DNA of 64,000 bases from the NCBI GenBank assembly GCA_035570275.1, contig DATMNI010000373.1:43538-107537 (forward strand), given 5' to 3'. The notes beneath the pieces were generated by a model, which was not told the DNA's origin, ran no database searches, and saw only the letters and a program-made list of their open reading frames with translations. Made by a program: the position numbers and the translations under genes. Shown in pieces: positions 24,474 to 33,899 of this stretch (its first letter is position 1; every line of letters begins with the position of its first letter). The stretch comes from DATMNI01 sp035570275. GTDB taxonomy: Bacteria > Acidobacteriota > Terriglobia > Bryobacterales > Bryobacteraceae.

Positions 24474-27173
24474 TCACTCGTACCGTAACGCCACAATCGG
24501 ATCCACCCGCGACCCGCGCCGCGCCGGGATCAGCGAAGCTGCCACCGACACCGCCGCCAGCAGCACCACGGCGGCCGCATAGGTCTGCCAGTCGCTGGGT
24601 TTCACGTTGAACAGCAGGCTCTGCAAATACCGCGTAAGCGCGTAGGCGCCGGCCAGCCCCACCACCACGCCCGCGGCGATCAGTCCGCCGGCCTGCTTCA
24701 TCACCAGCGCCAGGATGCTGGCGGGCTTGGCGCCTAGCGCGATGCGGATTCCCAACTCCGAAGTCCGCTGGCTCACCGAATAGGACAGCACGCCGAAGAT
24801 CCCGATCATCGCCAGCGAAACCGCCACCGCGGCGAACAGCAGCAGCAGCAGCGTCTGGAAGCGGCGCTCGGCTACGGAGAGCGCGATGATCTCGTCCATG
24901 GTGCGGACGGCGGTGACCGGCTGGTCTTTGTCGAGGGCCCACACCTGCTGCTGGATGGGGTTGATGAGCTGGTGCGGGTCGCCCGCGGTGCGCACGGCGA
25001 AATCGGCTATAAACACAGGGTAAATATCGGTTTGCGCGGCGGGCAGATAGACCTGCGGCTTGATCTCCGCCGTCTTACCCGCCCGCCGGATATCGTTCAC
25101 CACCCCCACAACGGTCACCCACGGCGCCTTCGAGCCGCGACGCAGCCGGCGGCCGATCGGGTCGGCGGTGGGGAAAAACTGGCGGGCGAATGCCTGGTTG
25201 ACCACGCCCACGTGGGGCTGCCCGGCCTGGTCGGCCGCCACCAGAAGCCGGCCGCGCAGCAGCGGGATACCCAGCGTCTCGAAATACCCTGGGCTCACCG
25301 CCTGGCTGTCGGCGTCGCGGGTGGCCGGGTTGCCATCGTCTACAGCGATGCCGGTTCCCCAACCGCCGCGCAGCGGAAAGTTGTTCGCGAAAGCCACGGA
25401 ACGCACACCGGGCAGCGCGCGGACGCGTTCCTCCAATCGCTGGAAGAACCGGAGCCGGTCGTCGGCTGAGAGGTAGTGCAATTTCGGCAGAGGGATACTC
25501 ATGGCCAGCACGCGATCGGGTTGGAACCCCAGATCCACGCCCAACACCTGCACGAAATCCTTGAGCATCAGCCCGGCCCCCACCAGCAGGATCATGGAGA
25601 GCGCCACTTCCGCCACCGTCAGCGCCGAACGCCAGCGCACCTGGGATTTGCCGCCGGTCTTCCGCTCGCTGCTCTTGAGCGATTCGGCCGGCCTGGTGCG
25701 CGATGCCTGCCACGCTGGGATCATGCCGAACGCAATTCCCGTCAGCGTGGCGATTGCCGTAGCGACCGTGAACACCCGCCAGTCCATGGTGACGCCGTCG
25801 AGCCGCGGAATGTTGGCCGGCGCCGCCATCACCAGAAGCCGCATCAGCACCCGGCCCAATCCGATTCCGGCCGCGCATCCGGCCGCCGCCACCAGCAGAC
25901 TTTCCGCCAGGAACTGACGCACAATGCGCAGACGGCTGGCGCCCAGCGCGAAGCGGACGCTGGTTTCATGGCGGCGCGCGATGGCGCGCACCAGCAGCAG
26001 GTTGGCCACGTTGACGCAGGTAATCAGTACGATGAGGGCCGATGCGCCCAACAGGGCTTGCAGGGAATCGGTGACCCTGCGGATGAGGTCATCCTGCAAC
26101 GGTGCGATGACGGCGCGCATGCCGAGGTTGGAATCGGGGAAGCGCTGCGCCAACCCTGCCGAAATAGCGTCCAATTCCGATTGCGCGCTACGCACTGATG
26201 CGCCCGGCTGCAGGCGGCCCAGCACGTTGATCTCGTGGTCACCATGGCCCACCAGCAAATCCGCCGTGTAGGCGGCCGGGACGAAGAACTCGACGCGGTT
26301 GGGCTGGCCGAATTGGCCCACCGGTTGAAAGCTGCGCGGCAGCACGCCTATGACGGTATGCGGCCGCGCATCCAGCATCAGGGTTCGGCCTAACACGCCA
26401 GTATCGCCACCCAGGCGACGGAGGCAAAAATCATGCGTTAGCAGTACCACGGGGCCGGCATCGGGCGTGTCTTCCTCGGGCACAAAAACGCGGCCTTGCT
26501 CTGGTTCCACGCCCAGCAAGCCAAAGTAATTGGCGGTCACCGCCTCGCCCAACAACCGCTCCGGCGTTCCGTCCCCGGTGAGGTTCTTATGGGAGTAAGC
26601 GAAACCGGCCAGGCCTGTGAAGGCGCGGCTATTCCGATAGTCCAGAAGGTTGGCGACCGATACCGTGGTCCGCCGTGGGCCTCCCGCGCCTCCGACCCTC
26701 GAACCCGAACTGTTGAACGAATTCGGCCCTTGCCTGGTGAATTCCTCCCACAGGGAAATGAGCCGGCCGGGTTCCCTATAGGGAAGGCTGCGAATGATCA
26801 CCGCGTTCACCACGCTGAAGACCGCCGTGTTCATACCCAGCCCCAGAGCCAGCGTGAGCACGGCCACCACGGTGAACCCGGGCGTCTTGCGCAGCGACCG
26901 AAACCCGTGCCGAAAGTCTTGAGCCAGGCGCTCCCAACGGGCGAATCCCCACAGTTCCGAACTGGTCTCCCCAAGCCAGGTGCGGTTACCGAACTGGCGC
27001 TGGGCTGTGTAGCCGGCCTCGGTTCGCGCCACGCCCTGCTGGCGGAGTTTCTGCGCGCGCAGGTCGATGTGCAGCCGCATTTCTTCTTCCAGATCGCCGG
27101 CATGGCGGCTCCGCTGAAACAGGTATGCCGCGCGCCGTCCGAACTCACGCAAACCCATGCTGGTCCTCCTCAA
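24474..27173 (-). CDS. ADOP-type MacB/FtsX permease
   Basis: 899 residues. An N-terminal ADOP segment (DLEEEMRLHIDLRAQKLRQQ) is followed by two MacB-core/FtsX modules with helices such as FTVVAVLTLALGLGMNTAVF, about four in the middle and four at the C-terminus, which ends RRGSRVDPIVALRYE. This is the acidobacterial duplicated orphan permease family. Such genes typically lack an adjacent ATPase, as here. The start overlaps the PadR stop by ATGA. It probably handles lipid or drug export, or mechanotransmission; substrate unknown. Confidence 0.93.
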   Translation of the reverse strand: MRRTSMGLREFGRRAAYLFQRSRHAGDLEEEMRLHIDLRAQKLRQQGVARTEAGYTAQRQFGNRTWLGETSSELWGFARWERLAQDFRHGFRSLRKTPGFTVVAVLTLALGLGMNTAVFSVVNAVIIRSLPYREPGRLISLWEEFTRQGPNSFNSSGSRVGGAGGPRRTTVSVANLLDYRNSRAFTGLAGFAYSHKNLTGDGTPERLLGEAVTANYFGLLGVEPEQGRVFVPEEDTPDAGPVVLLTHDFCLRRLGGDTGVLGRTLMLDARPHTVIGVLPRSFQPVGQFGQPNRVEFFVPAAYTADLLVGHGDHEINVLGRLQPGASVRSAQSELDAISAGLAQRFPDSNLGMRAVIAPLQDDLIRRVTDSLQALLGASALIVLITCVNVANLLLVRAIARRHETSVRFALGASRLRIVRQFLAESLLVAAAGCAAGIGLGRVLMRLLVMAAPANIPRLDGVTMDWRVFTVATAIATLTGIAFGMIPAWQASRTRPAESLKSSERKTGGKSQVRWRSALTVAEVALSMILLVGAGLMLKDFVQVLGVDLGFQPDRVLAMSIPLPKLHYLSADDRLRFFQRLEERVRALPGVRSVAFANNFPLRGGWGTGIAVDDGNPATRDADSQAVSPGYFETLGIPLLRGRLLVAADQAGQPHVGVVNQAFARQFFPTADPIGRRLRRGSKAPWVTVVGVVNDIRRAGKTAEIKPQVYLPAAQTDIYPVFIADFAVRTAGDPHQLINPIQQQVWALDKDQPVTAVRTMDEIIALSVAERRFQTLLLLLFAAVAVSLAMIGIFGVLSYSVSQRTSELGIRIALGAKPASILALVMKQAGGLIAAGVVVGLAGAYALTRYLQSLLFNVKPSDWQTYAAAVVLLAAVSVAASLIPARRGSRVDPIVALRYE

Positions 27174-27508
27174 GCCGGCTGCAAGACCCGCGCGATCGCC
27201 TGCGCCACGCGTTGGTATTTTGCCAATTCGTGCGCAAGCTGCTGGCGCCCGGCGCTGGTCAGCCGGTAGTAGCGGGCGCGCCGGTTCTCCTTGGTCTTTC
27301 TCCAGTCGCCCACCAGCCAGCCCTTAATCAGCATGCGCTGGAGGGCAGGGTAGAGCGACCCCTCTTCCACGTGCAGGACATCCGCCGACGTCTGCTGGAT
27401 AGCCTCGGCGATCTCGAAGCCGTGCATCTCGCCGGTACGGGCCAGCGTCTTCAGAATCAGCATGTCGAGCGTCCCCGGAGGGATTTCGTCGCGTTGTCCT
27501 CTGATCAC
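27170..27508 (-). CDS. PadR-family transcriptional regulator
   Basis: 112 residues starting at GTG (27506-27508). The winged-helix PadR signature is complete: PPGTLDMLILKTLARTGEMH, GFEIAEAIQQTSADVLHVEE, GSLYPALQRMLIKGWL and RRARYYRLTSAGRQQL. It overlaps the ADOP permease start (ATGA) and is therefore very likely its dedicated repressor. A palindrome covers the start codon. Confidence 0.93.
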   Translation of the reverse strand: MIRGQRDEIPPGTLDMLILKTLARTGEMHGFEIAEAIQQTSADVLHVEEGSLYPALQRMLIKGWLVGDWRKTKENRRARYYRLTSAGRQQLAHELAKYQRVAQAIARVLQPA

Positions 27509-27523
27509 ATAGACAGACTATGT
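27507..27523. promoter_or_regulatory. Candidate PadR operator overlapping the padR start
   Basis: acatagacagactatgt is a perfect inverted repeat with 6-bp arms (acatag/ctatgt) and a 5-bp spacer, matching the spaced ATGT/ACAT-type sites of PadR regulators. It overlaps the GTG start, so bound protein would block initiation of transcription or translation of the padR-ADOP operon. Confidence 0.5.
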
Positions 27524-27815
27524 CAGAAAAGGTTAGATTGCAAGCGCGCAATCGGGCGGGCCTTGCCCGGCGAGAAATCGCCGGTGCGCTCGAGCGCGGT
27601 CGGAACCGACACGCTGGTGGACGAAGCCTGACTCTGGCGGTAGGCTTCGACCGCGATCCACAGTTCGGTGGTTCGGCGCTGCAAACAGATTGCGGGGCTA
27701 TAGGGGTTCGAGCATTGTCGGATTCAAATGGGTGTATACTTTCAAGCACCGGAAGGCCCAAGAACCGGAAGGCCAAGGACTAATTCCGGGAAACTTCATC
27801 TTCCAGGAGAGACCC

Positions 27816-29054
27816 ATGGATTCGAAAAAACCTAATCGAAGGGGATTCCTAAAAGATAGCGCCCTGATGGCCGGCTTGGCCGCGGGGGGCGGCGTACGGC
27901 TTGCGAAAGGCCAGACGCAAGGGACGCCCTCCAAGAAAATCGACGAGCTGATCGCCTATGGCGAGCGCTCCCGTTTCGTCACCTCGATTCGCATGCCCGT
28001 TGCCGAGAGGCATTCGCCTGATGAATTCGGGCTCACGTTTCACGTGTTGACCCCGCTACAGGATTCGGTCGGGATTATCACGCCATCTTCGCTCCACTAT
28101 ACGGCGACACACCGCGGCGCCTATGTTCCCGACATCGACCCCCGGGAGCATCGACTCATGATCCACGGGATGGTGGACCGGCCGCTAGTTTTCACCATGG
28201 AGGAGTTGAAGCGTCTCCCGTACGTATCCCGCATCCACTTCATTGAGTGCCTGGGAAACCGTGCGAAGCCAACGCACAAAACGGTTCAGGAAACGCACGG
28301 ATTGACTAGTTGCGCCGAATGGACCGGCGTGCCCCTATCCCTGCTCCTCAAGGAGGCCGGCGTGCAAAACTCGGCGTCCTGGATTGTTGCGGAAGGCGCG
28401 GAAGAAGTGAAGGGCGCGTCGAGCATTCCGCTTGCGAAGGCGATGGACGACTGTATCGTGTGCTACGCGCAAAATGGCGAGCCGATCCGTCCGCAGCAAG
28501 GCTTTCCTCTGCGGCTGATGGTTCCCGGCTTTGAAGGCATTTATCAGATCAAGTACTTGAGGCGAATCAAGGTCGTGGACCGTTACTACATGACCTATGA
28601 CGACTACGGGCATATTAATCCGGACCCGAAAGTGGCCGCGTTGACTCACCAGATCGGACCGAAATCAGTCATCACTTTTCCGTCGGGTGGGCAACAGATG
28701 GCAGGCCCAGGGTTCTACGAAATCTCTGGTTTGGCGTGGTCCGGTGGAGGCGCCATCCGCGGTGTGGAGATAAGCACCGACGGCGGCCAGAGCTGGAAGA
28801 ATGCCGACCTTCGGTCGCCGGCCTATTCAATGGCGCATACCCGATTTGGCTTCCACTGGAAGTGGGACGGAAAAGAGAGTGTGCTCATGTCGCGATGCAC
28901 GGACGAACTGGGTACGGTTCAACCAACGCGAGCCGACGTCGCGAAATATTGGAACAAACCCGACGACGACAAGCTGCGGATTCAAGGCTCCGACAATTCC
29001 GTTCAACCGTGGAGGGTCTCGAGCGACGGGAGCGTTCACAATGGGCTTTCCTAG
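27816..29054 (+). CDS. SoxC-like sulfite dehydrogenase, molybdopterin subunit
   Basis: ATG at 27816, preceded by AGGAGA, gives 412 residues with a Tat signal (NRRGFLKDSALMAGLAAGGG). The sulfite-oxidase Moco domain contains the cofactor cysteine in RIHFIECLGNRAKPTHK, followed by SCAEWTGVPLSLLLKEAG. A C-terminal dimerisation domain (EISGLAWSGGGAIRGVEIST) follows. Length and sequence match SoxC and related periplasmic sulfite dehydrogenases. The cytochrome gene follows with a 14-bp overlap. No soxXYZAB genes are in the window, so stand-alone sulfite oxidation is more likely than full thiosulfate oxidation. Confidence 0.88.
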   Translation: MDSKKPNRRGFLKDSALMAGLAAGGGVRLAKGQTQGTPSKKIDELIAYGERSRFVTSIRMPVAERHSPDEFGLTFHVLTPLQDSVGIITPSSLHYTATHRGAYVPDIDPREHRLMIHGMVDRPLVFTMEELKRLPYVSRIHFIECLGNRAKPTHKTVQETHGLTSCAEWTGVPLSLLLKEAGVQNSASWIVAEGAEEVKGASSIPLAKAMDDCIVCYAQNGEPIRPQQGFPLRLMVPGFEGIYQIKYLRRIKVVDRYYMTYDDYGHINPDPKVAALTHQIGPKSVITFPSGGQQMAGPGFYEISGLAWSGGGAIRGVEISTDGGQSWKNADLRSPAYSMAHTRFGFHWKWDGKESVLMSRCTDELGTVQPTRADVAKYWNKPDDDKLRIQGSDNSVQPWRVSSDGSVHNGLS

Positions 29055-29643
29055 GCGTCTCCTGGTCACGGCGATCCTGGTTACGGCGATCTTCGGGATT
29101 TGCCGGACTGCCTGGACACAGTCGCCCACCTATGGCCTCGGAAAGACCCCGAGCGCAGCAGAAATCCGCGCCTGGGATATCGCCATCAGCCCGACGGGAA
29201 AGGAGCTTCCGTCCGGACAGGGGACTGCCAAAGAAGGTGCGGCGCTCTATGTCCGAAAGGGGTGCGCGGGATGCCACGGGGCAACCGGATCCGGAGCCCA
29301 TGCTCCCACGTTAATCAGCAGGAAAGGCCCTCAGACGGCCTCTTCCGCGCCTTGTCTGGCCCCTTGTGTGAACGACAGAAACAGCATGGCGGTTCACTCG
29401 CCCTTCGCGACGACGATATGGGACTACATCAATCGCGGCATGCCTCTGGGGAAAGAGGGGACGCTCAGCCCCAATGAGGTGTACGCCCTCACCGCCTTCC
29501 TGCTGTACAAGAACGACGTCATCAAGGAAGACGAGGTCATGGACGCTCAGAGTCTGCCGAAGGTCAAAATGCCGAATCGTGATGGATTTGCCCTCCCTCC
29601 CGAGTGGAAGCACGGGACGCCAAGGCTTCAGGGCTATCCTTAA
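29041..29643 (+). CDS. SoxD-like c-type cytochrome subunit
   Basis: 200 residues. The signal peptide (RRLLVTAILVTAIFGI) contains a 15-bp in-frame duplication (29061-29090). The single heme-binding motif is CAGCH, with a probable axial Met in RGMPLGKEG; the tail KNDVIKEDEVMDAQSLPKV is typical of SoxD-like cytochromes. It would accept electrons from the SoxC-like subunit in the periplasm. The ATG lies inside the 3' end of the SoxC-like gene, indicating coupling. Confidence 0.88.
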   Translation: MGFPRRLLVTAILVTAIFGICRTAWTQSPTYGLGKTPSAAEIRAWDIAISPTGKELPSGQGTAKEGAALYVRKGCAGCHGATGSGAHAPTLISRKGPQTASSAPCLAPCVNDRNSMAVHSPFATTIWDYINRGMPLGKEGTLSPNEVYALTAFLLYKNDVIKEDEVMDAQSLPKVKMPNRDGFALPPEWKHGTPRLQGYP

Positions 29644-29751
29644 TCCCTAGTCGATAGGAGCCACGGATCCCTCGGCTGTGCAGCCATTATTGCGATCTCG
29701 TCTCCACCGCGAAGCGGATGCCGTAGCTGGCCGCGAGGGGGCAGCTCGGAC

Positions 29752-32700
29752 TTAGAAGCTATACTTCAACGCCGCTTGCACCACGCGGTTGGAGCCGGCG
29801 CTGGTGACGATGCCGAAGGTGCTGGTCCCTAGAGTGGTGCCGGGCTTGCTCCACTGCGGCGTGTTGGTCGAATTGAAGGCCTCTAACCGCAACAGAAGCC
29901 GGTGCGATTCCTTATACGGCATCCTGAACGATTTGGACAACGAAGCATCCAGCGTGTGCAGACCGGGAGCCACCAGCGGGTTGCGGGGCGAATTGCCGAA
30001 ACTCATACCGGTGTTGGAGAACGCGGCTGTGTTGAACCAAAGGTTCGGACCGGGATTGGCGACATGTACGTTCTGGCCCGCAACCAGATTGGGCCGCGAT
30101 TCCACGTATCCCGAGCTATTGGCGTCGACATTCTGCGGATCGCCGTTTTCGGTGATGAACATGGGGTTGCCGCTCTGTTCCGTCAGGATGCCGCCGATGT
30201 CCCAACCGCTTACCACGGCGCCCGCGATCCCCTTGAGTTGTGAGCCAAAAGGAATGCGCCACGTCCAGCCTGCCACCAGCCGGTTACGAACGTCGTTGGC
30301 CGAATCAGCCCGCATATTGCAGCGGCTGCAACGCGGATCTTGCGCTTGGGCGCGCGAACCATTCAGGTTGCTGCCCTGGTCGTCGATCAGATGCGACCAG
30401 GAGTACGAAGCCGTGGCGCTCAGCCCATGGCCGAAACGGTGTTCGTACTGCACCTGCATGGCGTTGTAGTTGCTGTTGCCATCCGATGCCCACATGCGGA
30501 TTTCGCCCAGGGTCGGGAACGGCCGCCGCGGCTGGATCGCTCCCGGTCCCGGCGGCGGGCTGTTATAGTTCAGCAGGCTGCTATCCAGGAATGTGCCTTT
30601 GCCGCCGACGTAGCGGACTTCCAGCACGTCGTTCTTCGTGAATTCATGGCCTAACGTGGCATTCCAGTTCTGGTAATACGGGTTGATGTGCTGTTGGTTC
30701 GGCTCAATCGAAACGTAGTTGTAGATGGGCGTGCCCCCGGTCGAGATCAGTGCCTGGGGAAACGGGTTCTGAATGGTGGCGATCGGATTCACCGTCGTGT
30801 TGACAGCCGTAATGTTGGCGCCGATGGGCGGATTGTTCTGTAGCGTGTTGATCTGATCGAAGTTGGGCGTCACCGTGAAGATGCCGTAGCCGGCTCGAAA
30901 CACGGTGTTGGCCGTCAGGCGATACGCCAACCCGACTCGTGGGCCAATGTGCCAGTACTCGTTATTCCACAGCGGAACGGTCTGGCCGGGATTGGGGAAC
31001 AGCGACGGGGTCGAGCTTGCCAGACAGGTGCCAACCACCGGAAACATGCCTGAGCAGGCGAACACCGGCGGCTGGTCCCAACGCAGCGTCCGGCTGGTGC
31101 CTACGGCGTCGTGCGGCACCGGCAGCAGATCGTAACGGGCGCCCAGATTCACCGTCAAGCGTGAGCTCACCTTCCAGTCGTCGTTGAAGAAGAACCCGTA
31201 ACGCCACTGGCGGACGCCCGAAACCGGAATGCCCTGCGGCGTAACGGAACTGTAGGGATAGCCCAGCAGGTAGTCGGCCGCCGCGTTATTACTGATATTC
31301 CCGTTGAAGGTGAGTGAGCCGAACGGCTGGTTGGTGGTGTTGGCATCATCCGCGAGTTTGCGGACGTCGGCGCCTATCTTCAGCGTATGGGCGCCCTTGA
31401 TCATGGTAAGGACATCCAGAAGCTGGTGGGTGTGGCTGCCGTCCAAACCCTGGCCGCCCGTGCTGTCTCCGATGCCCAGGTACCCGCTAATGCCGATGGA
31501 GGGAAACCCCGCGTTTACCCCGCTGAGTGGCGTGCCACCCGGACCGCCGATCAACAGACCGTTGATGCCCAGCGTCTTGGCTGCGTCGAATGAGGTTCCC
31601 GCCAGCGGGCTCAACTCCCGCAGGCTGGACCGGTTGTAACCGAACTCGATCATGTTGATTTTGGTCGGGCTGAAGGTGTGCAGCCACTGCGCGGCGACGC
31701 CCTGGTTCCGGGTCCTTGGCAGGCTTCCGAACGGGGGATCCAAGCCGACGTTCGGGGCGTAGTTGCGGTTAAAAGTGTAGTGGCCGAACACCTGGTCCTT
31801 CGTGCCGAAAGTCTGATCGATGCGGGTCAGCACCTGGTCATTCGTGGTCAGCGTGGTGGAGACCCCCGACAGGTTCGCCACGGTGCTGGCCACGTTGGGC
31901 TGCGGGAAATACGTGTTGGCGATGTTCAGCGATACTGGATTCAAGCGGTTGGCGGGAATGATGTTGCCGGGAAACGCAATGCCGGTTGTGGGATCGACGA
32001 TCGTCTTAGACCCGCTGAAATTGCCGCCGAGTTGCGCGGCAGTCATGACCAGGGAACTGCTGGGACTTTCAGAGTTGGTCCGGGTGCCCTCATAAGACAC
32101 CATATAGAACGTCTTGTCCTTGCGGATGGGGCCCGAAGCGATACCTCCAAACTGGTTTTGCCGCAGGATGTTCTTAGGCTGCGGCGCGGGGCGGAAGTAG
32201 CCGCGAGCATCCAGGTCGTTATTGCGAAGGAAGTCCCAGGCTCCGGCGTGGAGCCGGTTGGTGCCGGAGCGGAGCTGAACCTGCACATTAGCTCCCGCGT
32301 TGCCGCCGTACTCGGCCGAGTAGTCGCCGGTCTGGATCTTGAATTCCTGGATGGCATCGATGATGGGCGGCGGCGCTCCGTTGTTGCTGCGCTGCTGGAT
32401 GACGTTGGTGCCGTCATACGAGATCTGCTCGTAAAAACTGCGCGCGCCGTTGGCCGCGAACGACGTGCCCGAGGCCACTACGCCCGGCGTCAGATTTCCC
32501 AGACTCACGTAGTTCCGGCCGTTCAGCGGCAGATCGACGATCCGCTCCTCGGAGACCGTGGCGGCCATGGTGGCGCTCTGGGTATCGAGCAGGACGCCCT
32601 GCGCGCTGACCTCGACCGCTTCGGTGACGGCGCCGACCTGAAGCTTGAAATCCACGCGGGGCAGTTGCCCGATGCGCAGCGTGATACCGGCCGTGCGCTC

Positions 32701-32949
32701 CTGCCGAAAGCCGTTCATGCGCACTTGCACCACGTAATCTTCGGGCAGCAGATACCGCACTTCGTATTGGCCATCGGCCGTGGTCACCACGGATTTAGTG
32801 AATCCGATGGCGGCGCTGGTAATGGTAACGGTGGCGCCCACGATGACGGAGCCGCTCTGATCGGTGACCGTGCCCAGAATGCCGGTGTCAGCCGATTGCC
32901 CGAATAGAGCAACGGCAAAAGCAGCAATTGCAAAAGCTAGACGTTTCAT
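29752..32949 (-). CDS. TonB-dependent receptor with carboxypeptidase-regulatory domain
   Basis: 1065 residues. Signal peptide (MKRLAFAIAAFAVALFGQS), N-terminal CarboxypepD_reg domain (GILGTVTDQSGSVIVGATVT), plug with LPLNGRNYVSLGNLTPG, then a long barrel ending VVQAALKYSF. A GAGGGGG Shine-Dalgarno lies before the ATG. It belongs to the same expanded Oar-like family as the receptor at 11525 but is not a recent duplicate, since the two differ through most of the barrel. The gene is convergent with the SoxD-like gene. Confidence 0.9.
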   Translation of the reverse strand: MKRLAFAIAAFAVALFGQSADTGILGTVTDQSGSVIVGATVTITSAAIGFTKSVVTTADGQYEVRYLLPEDYVVQVRMNGFRQERTAGITLRIGQLPRVDFKLQVGAVTEAVEVSAQGVLLDTQSATMAATVSEERIVDLPLNGRNYVSLGNLTPGVVASGTSFAANGARSFYEQISYDGTNVIQQRSNNGAPPPIIDAIQEFKIQTGDYSAEYGGNAGANVQVQLRSGTNRLHAGAWDFLRNNDLDARGYFRPAPQPKNILRQNQFGGIASGPIRKDKTFYMVSYEGTRTNSESPSSSLVMTAAQLGGNFSGSKTIVDPTTGIAFPGNIIPANRLNPVSLNIANTYFPQPNVASTVANLSGVSTTLTTNDQVLTRIDQTFGTKDQVFGHYTFNRNYAPNVGLDPPFGSLPRTRNQGVAAQWLHTFSPTKINMIEFGYNRSSLRELSPLAGTSFDAAKTLGINGLLIGGPGGTPLSGVNAGFPSIGISGYLGIGDSTGGQGLDGSHTHQLLDVLTMIKGAHTLKIGADVRKLADDANTTNQPFGSLTFNGNISNNAAADYLLGYPYSSVTPQGIPVSGVRQWRYGFFFNDDWKVSSRLTVNLGARYDLLPVPHDAVGTSRTLRWDQPPVFACSGMFPVVGTCLASSTPSLFPNPGQTVPLWNNEYWHIGPRVGLAYRLTANTVFRAGYGIFTVTPNFDQINTLQNNPPIGANITAVNTTVNPIATIQNPFPQALISTGGTPIYNYVSIEPNQQHINPYYQNWNATLGHEFTKNDVLEVRYVGGKGTFLDSSLLNYNSPPPGPGAIQPRRPFPTLGEIRMWASDGNSNYNAMQVQYEHRFGHGLSATASYSWSHLIDDQGSNLNGSRAQAQDPRCSRCNMRADSANDVRNRLVAGWTWRIPFGSQLKGIAGAVVSGWDIGGILTEQSGNPMFITENGDPQNVDANSSGYVESRPNLVAGQNVHVANPGPNLWFNTAAFSNTGMSFGNSPRNPLVAPGLHTLDASLSKSFRMPYKESHRLLLRLEAFNSTNTPQWSKPGTTLGTSTFGIVTSAGSNRVVQAALKYSF

Positions 32950-33414
32950 TTTTTTTGCCCCCTCAAGACTCCAGGCCGCTACCGGGCGGTCGAGACAACG
33001 ATACTAACTCAGTATGGGAGAAATTCTACATCATCCGTTGGCGGCGCACAAACGCTCTCCCAGGCGGACGACATCTGTGCGGAGACAAAGGTTGGTCAGG
33101 AGAGTTGTCGCGCGTTTCCCGTTTTGGACTCTTTGTGGTACGGCGACCTAGGTCGGTCATTTCAGAAATACGCCGACGTATCGGCAAACCGCTTGCTAAC
33201 GCGCGCGGCTCCGATCAGAGCCGCGGCCGTTAGGGAGCGGTTTTCGTCGAAATACGCGACTGTATTTATGAAACGGTGTACTAAGCCATCCTGCCTGATC
33301 CGCCAGATACTGAGCTAGCACCTTCCCCGAGAACCCCTGTTACACTACCACGTGGGGCATGGCGGTCGCAGATATTAGACGGCGGAGATGGACAATCCGC
33401 GAGGTCCAGCAGCC
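32950..33414. other. Gene-poor region upstream of the second receptor
   Basis: About 465 bp with no convincing CDS. A small palindrome (atactaactcagtat, 33001-33015) lies about 50 bp upstream of the receptor start and may belong to its promoter. The R2 repeat copy B is at 33181-33245. An imperfect hairpin (gcggagatggacaatccgc, near 33391) vaguely resembles the R1 core. Confidence 0.4.
33181..33245. repeat. Dispersed repeat R2, copy B
   Basis: Contains gcttgctaacgcgcg, a perfect hairpin cgcggctc/gagccgcg around cgatca, and ccgttagggagcgg. It shares block order with copy A at 3879-3950. Hairpin-bearing repeats of this kind suggest REP-like or MITE-like dispersal. Confidence 0.65.
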
Positions 33415-33699
33415 CTATAGAAGGTGCGGCTCCACAAGAAAGAGTCTTGGATCAAAACGAAACGGCCGGGCTTGACTCCACACAATGCGGGCGAAGCCGG
33501 GGTGTTTCGGGTTCAGCAGAATATTGAACTCTTCCGGAATGACGGCCGAGGCACCCGCAGAGCAGTCTCATTGGCGGCGCGGACCCATTCGTGACCAGCA
33601 CTTTGGCAGGATGTGATGCTGTTGAGATTCTGAAATTGCAGCACGGCTGGCGTCTCAGGCAAGTCTGCGTGCCGCGCGGTGCATTCGGTGGACCCTCAT
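33415..33699 (-). pseudogene. Decayed RES-domain toxin gene
   Basis: Reading the minus strand from ATG at 33697-33699 gives MRVHRMHRAARRLA and then a stop; RES toxins start this way (MRVYRI.RA). Further on, GHEWVRAANETALRVP shifts frame by one base into AVIPEEFNILLNPKHPGFAR and then PFRFDPRL near the end. These are the C-terminal RES-domain signatures. The middle of the domain, roughly 60 codons, is missing. RES toxins degrade NAD+; this copy cannot be functional. The start is 8 bp after the stop of an antitoxin remnant, the usual gene order of Xre-RES modules. Confidence 0.7.
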
Positions 33700-33707
33700 T
33701 GCCAGAT

Positions 33708-33899
33708 CTACGAGAAAACGCCGTAATCGATTCGAATCAGAACTTCTAGCACCTGGCGTTGCTGTGCAGGGTCACCAGTCGCCACCAGGTCCCTGGGAGA
33801 TCGGCCGCCGAAGATATCGCGTGGAGAGTCCATCCAGCTTCGTGCTATAGCCTCATCACCGAATACTTCCAGGGCGCGGCTCCAGACGGAATTGGCACT
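33708..33899 (-). pseudogene. C-terminal remnant of an Xre/MbcA/ParS-type antitoxin (DUF2384)
   Basis: The minus-strand frame ending at TAG 33708-33710 reads SRALEVFGDEAIARSWMDSP, then RDIFGGRSPRDLVATGDP and QVLEVLIRIDYGVFS. This is a full match in layout to the toxin-binding domain of Xre-MbcA-ParS antitoxins (FGD, W...P...GG.SP..L, RI.YGV.S). An in-frame TGA just upstream and loss of the N-terminal HTH region show decay. It is paired with the RES remnant. Confidence 0.7.

Noticed and set aside
31678..32907. 409-codon frame opposite the second receptor
   Set aside because: Shadow of the receptor gene; no start context and no recognisable sequence.
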